DNA from: CASFRF01 sp031549345 | GTDB lineage: Bacteria; Verrucomicrobiota; Lentisphaeria; Victivallales; Victivallaceae | Length of the DNA stretch: 64,000 bases | Assembly: GCA_031549345.1 (NCBI GenBank) | Contig: JAVBPY010000003.1 | Location: 372,001 to 436,000 of the forward strand | Direction of reading: 5' to 3' | In this document: positions 34,790 through 42,130 of the stretch, in pieces | Position numbering within the stretch: the first letter of the stretch is position 1 | Layout: each line of letters opens with the position of its first letter | Notes under the pieces: generated by a model | What the model was told of the DNA's origin: nothing | Seen by the model: only the letters and a program-made list of their open reading frames with translations | Databases searched by the model: none | Program-made: the position numbers and the translations under genes

Positions 34790-37352
34790 GTCTTTTATCC
34801 TTCTCCTCGTGCTTGTCCTTGCTTCCTTCGCGCAGGCGGAGGGGCCAAGCTTCGGGAGTTTGAGCGAATTGCAGGGGGTGAAAACCCTCCGTTCCCGCCT
34901 CCCTGTTTTCGACGGGACCCAATTGAAGTACCACATTTTCAGCGGGGAGCTTGCGCGTGAAGGGATCTACCTTGTTTCCACCGGGACCATCATCGATTTG
35001 ATGCGCCCCAAAGTGCATGTGGATGAAGTTGCGTTCGATGAAACGCAACTTCCGTATCCCCTGAACGCCACGCTCCTGCAAATTCTCGACTTCTGGCGTA
35101 AGCGCTCGTTCGCCGAATGCGCCATTTTTACGAAGCGCGCGAAAATCGATTACAACGCCCGTGTCGCGGCGGGAGAAGATCCGGTTTTTGTGCGGAGTCC
35201 GATGCTGGACCTCGACGGCGTCGGCTTCGAGGCGGATTTCAACCGCCGTACCGTGCGCGTTCTCTCCGATGTGCGCATCGCGATCCGGCAAGGAAATCTC
35301 GATCCGCGTTCCATCCTCAAGGGGAATCCGCCCCCCGCATCGTATGAGCCCGCCCATGCCGTGGCGGACACGCTTTCGATCGATCAGGAAAAGCGGGAAA
35401 TCACCCTCTCCGGGAGTGTGAAGGTGGATTTTGAAACAGCGCTTGTTCATTGCGACGAGCTCGTCATCCGCCTGGAAAACGATGAAACAAAACAGGACGA
35501 AAAGATCGCCGTTCCCGAAAATTCCGTGGCGGAACTCGGCGGCGTCCGGGAGCTTTCGTGTACCGGGAACGTCCGCATCGAGCGGAAACTTACCCCGGAA
35601 GAGCGGAAAAACGGTGCGCAAACCGCCGAAGCCGACCGTGTGGATTATCTGGTGGCCCGCCAGCTTATCACCCTCCACGGCGGAGAAAAACAAGCCGTCA
35701 TCCAGCGCGGCAACGACCGCATGCGCGCGAACCGGATCGAAATCTACCGCGAAACGGAACAAATTCTTTTGTACGAACGGAGCCGGATCGAATTCACTTC
35801 GCCGCAGTCGAAAGAGTCCAAGACACCCGCCGGGCCTATGTCGATCAACTCGGATACGGCGGATCTGAATCTTGCGCGGAACCGCGGCACATTCCGCGGC
35901 AACATTGTGCTGGATTCCCCGGAGATGAAGCTCCGGTGCGGCCGTATGAACGTGCTGTTTTCCGAAGTGAAGAAAACCCTTGCCGCCGCTCCCAAGTCCG
36001 GGATGGATCCGATGAGCGGCATCACGGACATCGATTTTTCCGGCGCCTCTTCGCGGGAACTCCGCGAAGTCGTCTGCCTGGAGAACGTCGATGTGCTTCG
36101 CCGCGTCCCCGGCGATCCCACCGCCCCGGAACAGCGGGCGCGGGCGGGCCGCCTTACGCTCGACTACCCGAAGCGCCAGATTCTCCTGACGGAAAACGTG
36201 CCGACACTCTTCCGGGGCAACGATTCAATCTCCGGGCGCGAGTTGACCGTCTGGCTGGAGGAAGAGCGTCTGCAGGCCGAACGCGGCAGCCGCATTATTC
36301 TTTGCGCGGCCACCACGGGCAATGAAAGCGTATCGGGCACGGAGGCTGTTACCGAAATTACCTCCGACTCCAGCAACCTGAGCTATGGAAAGAATAAGCT
36401 CCTTTTCAGCGGGAACGTCAAGGTCCGCGATCCGCGATTGTCGCTGGATTGCGATAAATTGGAAATTTTCTTGAAAGACCGTCCGACCGCCGTCGCGTCG
36501 CGCCCGGCGGAAAAAACGCCGGCGGAACCGGATTCCGCGAACAAACAGCTCAGCCACATTGTCGCCACAGGGCGCGTTGTGGCGCGCGACGCGCAAGCGG
36601 AGCTGCGTACCGCGCGCCTGGAGCTTACTTTTGCCCCACCCCTCGCCGGCACCAAGCCTTCGACGGAGGGGTTGTTCCAATCCTCGGATGTGGAACTCGT
36701 TCAAATGGATTGCACGGGGGGGATGAAGCTGCGCTCCCTGGCGGATACGGCGCCGGGGAAACCTGCCGCCGCGCCGAAAGAAGGGGCGTCCCCCCTCCGT
36801 TCGCTGATCGGCGCGGGGGCGCGCGGTCCCATGAATATGGAGGCGAATTACGGAAAGGTGGATTTGCGCAAGAACCTCTCCGAATGTCACGAGAAGGTGA
36901 AGATCACCGACTCCGAGATGACGCTGACCTGCGAAGATTTGTATTTCCATACCCGCGACCTCACGCCCCAGGAGAAGCTTGCTGCGGTGGCAACCGCGGC
37001 GGCCGGGGCGGCGACGGCCGTCCGCCCCTCTTCGCTGGACGACGATCCTTTTGCGGCGCGCGGCAACGATATTCCGACCCGCCTACTCCTCGGCGAAAGC
37101 AAGGAGCTTGTGCAAAGCGTGGCGGAGAACAACGTCCACGTTGTTCGTCGTCTTCCCGCCGGAAAAGTACAAGCGGCCAAGGGGGACAAGGCGGTCTACG
37201 CCGTGGCCGACCGCCAGCTTGTCCTGACCGGAAAACCCGCGCGTTTGAACGAAGACAACCGGAATCTGAACGGCGATCGGATTGTTTTCTTTCCGGAAAC
37301 GGAGGACGTCCTTGTGTCCGGAAACTCTTATTTTTCAACCAAAGGGCAATAA
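34770..37352 (+). CDS. Oversized LptC/LptA (OstA-like) LPS transport protein
   Basis: The 860-residue protein begins with a signal-like stretch S-F-I-L-L-L-V-L-V-L-A-S-F-A-Q-A. Residues 35-160 resemble an LptC-type module (G-T-Q-L-K-Y-H-I-F-S-G-E). Residues 190-850 contain several OstA/LptA-like strands, including repeats of the type A-D-x-L-x-x-x, L-S-G-x-V-x-V and L-x-G-x-V. E. coli LptA is only 185 residues. It overlaps kdsA by 20 bases and is followed by lptB, so it most likely builds the periplasmic bridge that carries LPS. LptD, LptF and LptG are not in the window. Domain limits are my estimate. Confidence 0.72.
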   Translation: MTLSGNKSFILLLVLVLASFAQAEGPSFGSLSELQGVKTLRSRLPVFDGTQLKYHIFSGELAREGIYLVSTGTIIDLMRPKVHVDEVAFDETQLPYPLNATLLQILDFWRKRSFAECAIFTKRAKIDYNARVAAGEDPVFVRSPMLDLDGVGFEADFNRRTVRVLSDVRIAIRQGNLDPRSILKGNPPPASYEPAHAVADTLSIDQEKREITLSGSVKVDFETALVHCDELVIRLENDETKQDEKIAVPENSVAELGGVRELSCTGNVRIERKLTPEERKNGAQTAEADRVDYLVARQLITLHGGEKQAVIQRGNDRMRANRIEIYRETEQILLYERSRIEFTSPQSKESKTPAGPMSINSDTADLNLARNRGTFRGNIVLDSPEMKLRCGRMNVLFSEVKKTLAAAPKSGMDPMSGITDIDFSGASSRELREVVCLENVDVLRRVPGDPTAPEQRARAGRLTLDYPKRQILLTENVPTLFRGNDSISGRELTVWLEEERLQAERGSRIILCAATTGNESVSGTEAVTEITSDSSNLSYGKNKLLFSGNVKVRDPRLSLDCDKLEIFLKDRPTAVASRPAEKTPAEPDSANKQLSHIVATGRVVARDAQAELRTARLELTFAPPLAGTKPSTEGLFQSSDVELVQMDCTGGMKLRSLADTAPGKPAAAPKEGASPLRSLIGAGARGPMNMEANYGKVDLRKNLSECHEKVKITDSEMTLTCEDLYFHTRDLTPQEKLAAVATAAAGAATAVRPSSLDDDPFAARGNDIPTRLLLGESKELVQSVAENNVHVVRRLPAGKVQAAKGDKAVYAVADRQLVLTGKPARLNEDNRNLNGDRIVFFPETEDVLVSGNSYFSTKGQ

Positions 37353-37357
37353 ACGCC

Positions 37358-37385
37358 TTGACAGTTGCCGAAAACGGGTTATACT
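37358..37385 (+). promoter_or_regulatory. Consensus promoter of lptB-hpf
   Basis: TTGACA and TATACT are separated by 16 bases, the best sigma70 match in the window. The expected transcription start is near 37392. Confidence 0.7.
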
Positions 37386-37414
37386 GCTAGTAAAAGAAAG
37401 TGAAGCGTTACGAT

Positions 37415-38152
37415 ATGACCGAAGAAAACGGCGTGCTGCTTGAGGCGCGCGATCTTGTAAAAAGTTATCATGGCCGCCGTGTTGTCAACGGCGTGTCGCT
37501 CCAGGTCAGCCGCGGGGAAGTGGTCGGCCTCCTGGGGCCGAACGGAGCGGGAAAAACCACAAGTTTTTACATGGTCATGGGGCTGATCCGCCCCGATTCG
37601 GGGAACATCACCTTCCGCGGGATGGACATCACGCAAATGCCGATGTACAAAAGGGCGCGCATGGGGATGGGGTATCTCGCCCAGGAGGCTTCGATCTTCC
37701 GCAAACTGACGGTGGAACAAAACATCATGGCCATTCTCGAAACGCTGGCCATTTCCGGCGCGGAGCGCAAAAAACGTTGCGCCGATCTTCTCGCCGAACT
37801 CGAGCTCACACGCCTGGCCAAACAGAAGGCGATGACCCTCTCCGGCGGCGAGCGGCGTCGGCTGGAAATCACCCGTGCGCTGGTTACGAATCCGGCGTTC
37901 ATCATGTTGGACGAACCGTTCAGCGGCGTGGACCCCCTGGCGGTCTACGATGTGCAGCAGATCATCCTTCAGCTCAAAGCCCGCAACCTTGCCATTCTTA
38001 TTACCGACCACAACGTGCGCGAAACGCTCTCCGTGGTGGACCGTGCCTATCTGATGTGCCAGGGGAAGGTTTTGCTGGAAGGAACCAGTGAGTTTTTGAT
38101 TAACGATGAGCAGGCGAAGCACCATTATCTTGGCCCGCAGTTCACCATGTAA
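37415..38152 (+). CDS. lptB: LPS export ABC transporter ATP-binding protein
   Basis: The 245-residue protein aligns by eye with E. coli LptB along its length: K-S-Y-H-G-R-R-V-V, Walker A G-P-N-G-A-G-K-T-T, Q-E-A-S-I-F-R-K-L-T at the Q-loop, signature L-S-G-G-E-R-R-R and Walker B F-I-M-L-D-E-P-F-S-G-V-D. LptB powers removal of LPS from the inner membrane. I chose ATG 37415 over the GTG at 37400 because the promoter would leave only about 8 bases of leader for the GTG, and LptB proteins start just before L-L-E-A-R-D-L. Confidence 0.93.
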   Translation: MTEENGVLLEARDLVKSYHGRRVVNGVSLQVSRGEVVGLLGPNGAGKTTSFYMVMGLIRPDSGNITFRGMDITQMPMYKRARMGMGYLAQEASIFRKLTVEQNIMAILETLAISGAERKKRCADLLAELELTRLAKQKAMTLSGGERRRLEITRALVTNPAFIMLDEPFSGVDPLAVYDVQQIILQLKARNLAILITDHNVRETLSVVDRAYLMCQGKVLLEGTSEFLINDEQAKHHYLGPQFTM

Positions 38153-38200
38153 AAAAGGGCGCGAAAAATAGCGTCCGGAGAGAAGAAAGGGAGGTCCCGT

Positions 38201-38539
38201 ATGAAAATCATCACCAGCAGCCGTCACTTCGACATGACCGAAGCCATCCGTCTGTACACCGACGGAAAACTTGCGGCGATGTTGCCGGAATCGTTTCGCG
38301 TAACATCGGTGCGCGCCGTCATGACGCTGGAGAAGAACCGGTTCCGTACGGACATCCAGGTTCTCCTCCCCGACCACGATTTGAATTCGCTGGCGGAGGA
38401 TTTCGATCTTTACAAATCCTTCGACGCGGCGTTGGAAAAAGTCGTGGCGCAGGTGGAGCGCGTTGTCGGCAAAGGGCACAACCACAACGCCCCCCCGATG
38501 CGGGAAGTCGCCGGGGAAGAAGCCGCGAAGCAGGACTGA
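38201..38539 (+). CDS. hpf: Ribosome hibernation promoting factor (short HPF/YfiA family)
   Basis: The 112-residue protein has the HPF fold order: M-K-I-I-T-S-S-R-H-F-D-M-T-E-A-I near the start and a lysine/arginine-rich helix further on, then an acidic tail. It binds the 30S decoding centre in stationary phase and stalls ribosomes as 100S dimers or inactive 70S. The lptB-hpf order mirrors the lptB-rpoN-hpf order of proteobacteria, but rpoN is missing here. A strong GGGAGG ribosome site precedes it and a terminator follows. Confidence 0.88.
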   Translation: MKIITSSRHFDMTEAIRLYTDGKLAAMLPESFRVTSVRAVMTLEKNRFRTDIQVLLPDHDLNSLAEDFDLYKSFDAALEKVVAQVERVVGKGHNHNAPPMREVAGEEAAKQD

Positions 38540-38551
38540 AGTGAAGCACCG

Positions 38552-38578
38552 GGCCGGACGTGAAGTCCGGCCTTTTTT
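38552..38578 (+). terminator. Rho-independent terminator after hpf
   Basis: GGCCGGAC and GTCCGGCC form an 8-base-pair stem around the loop GTGAA, followed at once by six T residues. Confidence 0.9.
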
Positions 38579-38592
38579 AATTGGGAGGATGT

Positions 38593-39042
38593 ATGAAAAA
38601 GCTCCTTTTCTTTTTCGGAATGTTTCTTTTTGCCGTCGTCGTGTACGCGCATTGTGAGATCCCCTGCGGCATTTACGACGATCCGCTACGCATCAAACTG
38701 CTCCGTGAACACGTGGACACCGTCGCCAAAAGCATTCACGAAATCCAACATCTGCAAGCGCCGGATGCGAAGCCGGACATGAATCAACTTGTTCGCTGGG
38801 TCGTCAACAAAGAAACCCACGCCACGCACATTCAGGAGATTGTCTGGCAGTATTTCATGACACAGCGTGTCAAAGTTCTCCCTCCGGAGGATCCGGGGTA
38901 TGCGCATTACACGGCCATGCTCGGCGCGTTGCACCGCCTTACGGTGGAGGCGATGAAAGCCAAACAGACGGTCGATCCCGCGGTCGCGGCGGCGATGCGC
39001 AAAGAGATCGATTTATTCGAAAAACTTTATTTCAACCGTTAA
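38593..39042 (+). CDS. sodN: Nickel superoxide dismutase with N-terminal signal peptide
   Basis: The 149-residue protein has a signal peptide of 19 residues ending V-V-V-Y-A, followed directly by H-C-E-I-P-C-G-I-Y, the Ni-hook that binds nickel through His1, Cys2 and Cys6 of the mature enzyme. The rest is the four-helix bundle of Ni-SOD. Signal peptidase would expose His1 exactly, so processing and metal loading may be coupled to export; other Ni-SODs use a dedicated protease such as SodX, which is not adjacent here. The start has GGGAGGA at the right distance. The enzyme removes superoxide, here probably in the periplasm. Confidence 0.9.
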   Translation: MKKLLFFFGMFLFAVVVYAHCEIPCGIYDDPLRIKLLREHVDTVAKSIHEIQHLQAPDAKPDMNQLVRWVVNKETHATHIQEIVWQYFMTQRVKVLPPEDPGYAHYTAMLGALHRLTVEAMKAKQTVDPAVAAAMRKEIDLFEKLYFNR

Positions 39043-39073
39043 TCTGCCGCCGGGACTTCTTCGGGCCCCCGGT

Positions 39074-39101
39074 TTGCTTTTCGCGGAGTTTGTGCTATTT
39101 T
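39074..39101 (+). promoter_or_regulatory. Candidate promoter of the TM-helix-repeat gene
   Basis: TTGCTT and TATTTT are separated by 16 bases, 56 bases before the next start codon. Confidence 0.45.
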
Positions 39102-39156
39102 AATTGTTTGCGAAACATTCGTGTTGTACAGGGTTTAATTGTAAGGAGAAAAAAGG

Positions 39157-40629
39157 ATGGAATTCAACGAAATCTGGAAAATGCTCAAAGACGCGCACGT
39201 CCTGGAGATTGTTTACGCGTTGGGAATTTTGATCGTCGGCTGGGTTGTCGCCCTTGCCATCAGCTGCACCATCGGCGCGGCGGTGCGGAAGACGGGGGTC
39301 GATGGAAAACTCGCCGCGATTTCCGATGAAAAGCAAACTTCCGGAGTTCGCCTTGACCGCGTGATTTCCCGTATTGTGTTCTGGCTGATTTTCCTCCTCG
39401 CGCTCCTGGGGGCGCTCAGCGTCCTGAAGCTCACGGAAACGGCGGCTCCCATCCGCAACTTCATCGACAGCATTGGAAGCTATGTTCCGAATCTCATCGG
39501 CGCGGGTCTGTTGTTGTTGATCGGCTGGGTCATTGCGTCGCTCTTCCGCATCGGCGCGCTGACCGTGGCGCGCAGCGCCAATGTGGACGCCCGTTTTCCC
39601 GCTTCCGAGGAGAGCAAGGCGGCCGGCAAGCGCCCCGCGTCCGAAATGATTTCCCGCGCGGCCTACTGGCTGGTTCTCCTGTTCTTCGTTCCCGCCATCC
39701 TGCGGGCGCTTAAGATCGACGGCATTACAGGTCCCTTGGAAGAAATGCTGACCAAAGTGTTCGATTTCCTCCCCAATTTGTTCCTCGGCGCGGCCGTTCT
39801 GGTGATCGGTTTCTGGGCGGCTGGGATCGTCCGCAAGGCCATTTCGCTCTCGCTCGAAGCGGTCCGTTTGGATGAACTCGGCACGAAACTCGGTTTCGGG
39901 AAAATTTTCGGAGAACAGAAGCTCTCCAAACTCGCCGGTCTGGTCGCCTACGTTCTGGTTACCATTCCGATTTTGATCACAGCCCTCTCCGCGCTCAAGA
40001 TCGACACCCTCTCCCGGGCGATGGGCGGACTGCTTGAAAAGATCCTCGGGGCGACGGGCAACGTCTTCGGCGTTGTGGTCCTCCTCTTTGTCGCGTTCGT
40101 TCTCGGCGGAATCATCAGCGGAATCGTTGCCCAGCTTTTGAGCGGATTCGGTTTCGACAAGCTCATGGGCGTGCTCGGTTTCCCGGAAAAGGAACACCGC
40201 GCGAAGCCGTCCATTGTCGTCGGGAAGTTGACCCTGGCGGCCATCATGCTTTTTGCGGCGATCGCCTCTTGTGAAACGCTCGGTTTTCTCCAGTTGGCGG
40301 AGGTCCTCCGTTCCTTCACGCATTTTGCGGGAAATGTGATTGTGGCCGTGGCGGTTGTGCTTGTCGGTCTCTGGCTGGCGAATCTTGCGGCGGAGGCGGT
40401 CCGCGCCCGCGGGGAAACGCTGGCGTTGATCGTGCGTGTCGCGGTGCTGGTCTTCACCGGCGCCATTGCCCTCAGCCACATCAACCTTGGCGGACACATT
40501 GTTGAACTTGCCTTCGGCCTTGTCCTCGGCGCCATTTGCGTGGCCGCCGCTCTTGCCTTCGGCCTCGGCGGACGCGAACTCGCCGCCAGCAAGCTCAAGG
40601 AATGGAACGACAAGATCGATAAGAAGTAA
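39157..40629 (+). CDS. Mechanosensitive-channel-like protein with conserved TM-helix repeats (CmpX type)
   Basis: The 490-residue protein has about ten membrane segments in repeated pairs. Segments such as Y-A-L-G-I-L-I-V-G-W-V-V-A, N-L-I-G-A-G-L-L-L-L-I-G-W-V-I-A, N-L-F-L-G-A-A-V-L-V-I-G-F-W and N-V-I-V-A-V-A-V-V-L-V-G-L-W are copies of the conserved TM-helix repeat linked to MscS-like proteins. The soluble MscS beta domain is missing. Relatives such as CmpX affect membrane homeostasis, but a channel function is not proved. Ribosome site AAGGAGAAAAAAGG. A hairpin terminator follows. Confidence 0.75.
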   Translation: MEFNEIWKMLKDAHVLEIVYALGILIVGWVVALAISCTIGAAVRKTGVDGKLAAISDEKQTSGVRLDRVISRIVFWLIFLLALLGALSVLKLTETAAPIRNFIDSIGSYVPNLIGAGLLLLIGWVIASLFRIGALTVARSANVDARFPASEESKAAGKRPASEMISRAAYWLVLLFFVPAILRALKIDGITGPLEEMLTKVFDFLPNLFLGAAVLVIGFWAAGIVRKAISLSLEAVRLDELGTKLGFGKIFGEQKLSKLAGLVAYVLVTIPILITALSALKIDTLSRAMGGLLEKILGATGNVFGVVVLLFVAFVLGGIISGIVAQLLSGFGFDKLMGVLGFPEKEHRAKPSIVVGKLTLAAIMLFAAIASCETLGFLQLAEVLRSFTHFAGNVIVAVAVVLVGLWLANLAAEAVRARGETLALIVRVAVLVFTGAIALSHINLGGHIVELAFGLVLGAICVAAALAFGLGGRELAASKLKEWNDKIDKK

Positions 40630-40663
40630 TTCTTCGATTTTTACAAAGGTTTGATGCAATAGG

Positions 40664-40699
40664 GGAAAGACCTTTCCAACGAAAGGTTCTTTCCTTTTT
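40664..40699 (+). terminator. Terminator after the TM-helix-repeat gene
   Basis: A stem of GGAAAGACCTTTC with GAAAGGTTCTTTCC around the loop CAAC has one bulged T and is followed by TTTTTC. It separates this gene from cca. Confidence 0.75.
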
Positions 40700-40720
40700 C
40701 GCATACGTTAATCTCTGAAA

Positions 40721-42058
40721 ATGTACGATAAATTGAATATTTCGATGCCCGATTCGCCGCTTCTTAATGCGGCGAAGGACCTTGTGCGGCGCGTACGCGC
40801 CGCGGGTTTCGACTGCGCCCTTGTCGGCGGCGTGGTTAGGGATCTGGTTTGGGGAAGGACGCCCAAGGATTGCGACCTGGTGAGCTCAGTGCGCCCGGAT
40901 GAGCTCTCCTTGCTCCTGCCGGGTACGGAGATGGTGGGCGCCGGATTCGGTGTTTCACTTGTCTGTTTCGATGGATTTTGTTTTGAGGTGGCGACCGCGC
41001 GCGAGGAGCGCAATTATCTCGATGGACGCCACCCGGAACAGGTGCGTTACACTACGGATTTGCAGACGGACGTGATTCGGCGGGACTTTACAATGAATGC
41101 ACTGTTGCTTGATCCGCTCACCGGCGAGGTTCACGACCATGTCGGCGGGCTTGCGGATATGGAGCGGGGTATTCTGCGTACCGTCGGTGATCCGTCCGTG
41201 CGTTTTAAGGAGGACTATTTGCGGATGCTCCGCGCGGTGCGCTTCGCCGCGCGTTTTCGCTTTCGGATCGACGAAGCGACAGCGGCGGCGATCCGCTCTC
41301 TCGCGCCGTGGACCGCGGAACTTGCATCCGAACGCGTCGGGCAGGAATTGACCATGATGCTGACCGGCGGGAACCCGGCGCTTGCGATGGATCTGGCACG
41401 GGAACTCGGATTGCTCGACGTGCTTTTGCCGGAGGTTGCCGCTTTGCATGGCGTGGAGCAGCCCGCGCAGCATCATCCGGAGGGTGACGTCTGGCGCCAT
41501 ACCATGATTATGCTCGATGCAATGGCAGCTCCGACGGCGGAGCTTGCCTGGAGCGTTCTTCTGCATGATGTCGGCAAGCCGGCGAGTCGGAGCATGGGCG
41601 CCGATGGAGTGCCGCACTTTTTCAACCATGAGCACCTTGGCGAGCCGATTGTGCGGGCGATTTTCTCCCGTCTTCGTTTTTCACGCGAAAGGACGGAAGT
41701 TGTGGCCCATGCCGTACGCAACCACATGGCGTTCGGATTGGTCCGGCGCGAATCAAGGATTCGGCGCGAACTTGCCGGGGCAAACCTGGCGCTGGAGATG
41801 GAGTTGAACCGGCTGGACGCGCGCTCCATGCGCCGTTGCTCCGATCAATTTCTACTGTATCTGGATCGGTTGGGAGACACTTCCCCCGCGTTGCCGGAAC
41901 CGCTTTTGCGCGGGCGCGACCTTGTGGCCGCCGGATACCGCCCGGGGCCCGCATTCCGGACGGTTCTCGACCAAGCGTTTGAACTTCAACTCGAAGGTGA
42001 GCTTACGACTTTCGCGGAGGCGCTGCAATGGGCTGCCACGGCGTTGCGCAAGGATTGA
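40721..42058 (+). CDS. cca: CCA tRNA nucleotidyltransferase with HD domain
   Basis: The 445-residue protein has the class II CCA-enzyme head, A-L-V-G-G-V-V-R-D-L-V-W-G-R and D-C-D-L-V with the two catalytic aspartates, then R-R-D-F-T-M-N-A-L and E-D-Y-L-R-M-L-R-A-V-R-F-A-A-R. A C-terminal HD domain shows H-H-P-E-G-D-V-W-R-H and L-L-H-D-V-G-K-P, suggesting 2',3'-phosphatase or phosphodiesterase activity. It adds or repairs the 3'-CCA of tRNAs; the two tRNA-Gly genes here already encode CCA. Start is ATG 40721; a later ATG at 40745 is possible, since neither has a clear ribosome site. Confidence 0.88.
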   Translation: MYDKLNISMPDSPLLNAAKDLVRRVRAAGFDCALVGGVVRDLVWGRTPKDCDLVSSVRPDELSLLLPGTEMVGAGFGVSLVCFDGFCFEVATAREERNYLDGRHPEQVRYTTDLQTDVIRRDFTMNALLLDPLTGEVHDHVGGLADMERGILRTVGDPSVRFKEDYLRMLRAVRFAARFRFRIDEATAAAIRSLAPWTAELASERVGQELTMMLTGGNPALAMDLARELGLLDVLLPEVAALHGVEQPAQHHPEGDVWRHTMIMLDAMAAPTAELAWSVLLHDVGKPASRSMGADGVPHFFNHEHLGEPIVRAIFSRLRFSRERTEVVAHAVRNHMAFGLVRRESRIRRELAGANLALEMELNRLDARSMRRCSDQFLLYLDRLGDTSPALPEPLLRGRDLVAAGYRPGPAFRTVLDQAFELQLEGELTTFAEALQWAATALRKD

Positions 42059-42066
42059 TATCCACC

Positions 42067-42094
42067 TTGCTTTTTTTCTTTCCCGGAGTATAGT
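42067..42094 (+). promoter_or_regulatory. Sigma70-type promoter of the MFS-HEAT gene
   Basis: TTGCTT and TATAGT are separated by 16 bases, 36 bases before the start codon. Confidence 0.6.
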
Positions 42095-42130
42095 ATTCAG
42101 AGGAGTCCATTACTTTTAAAGGCACAATGC

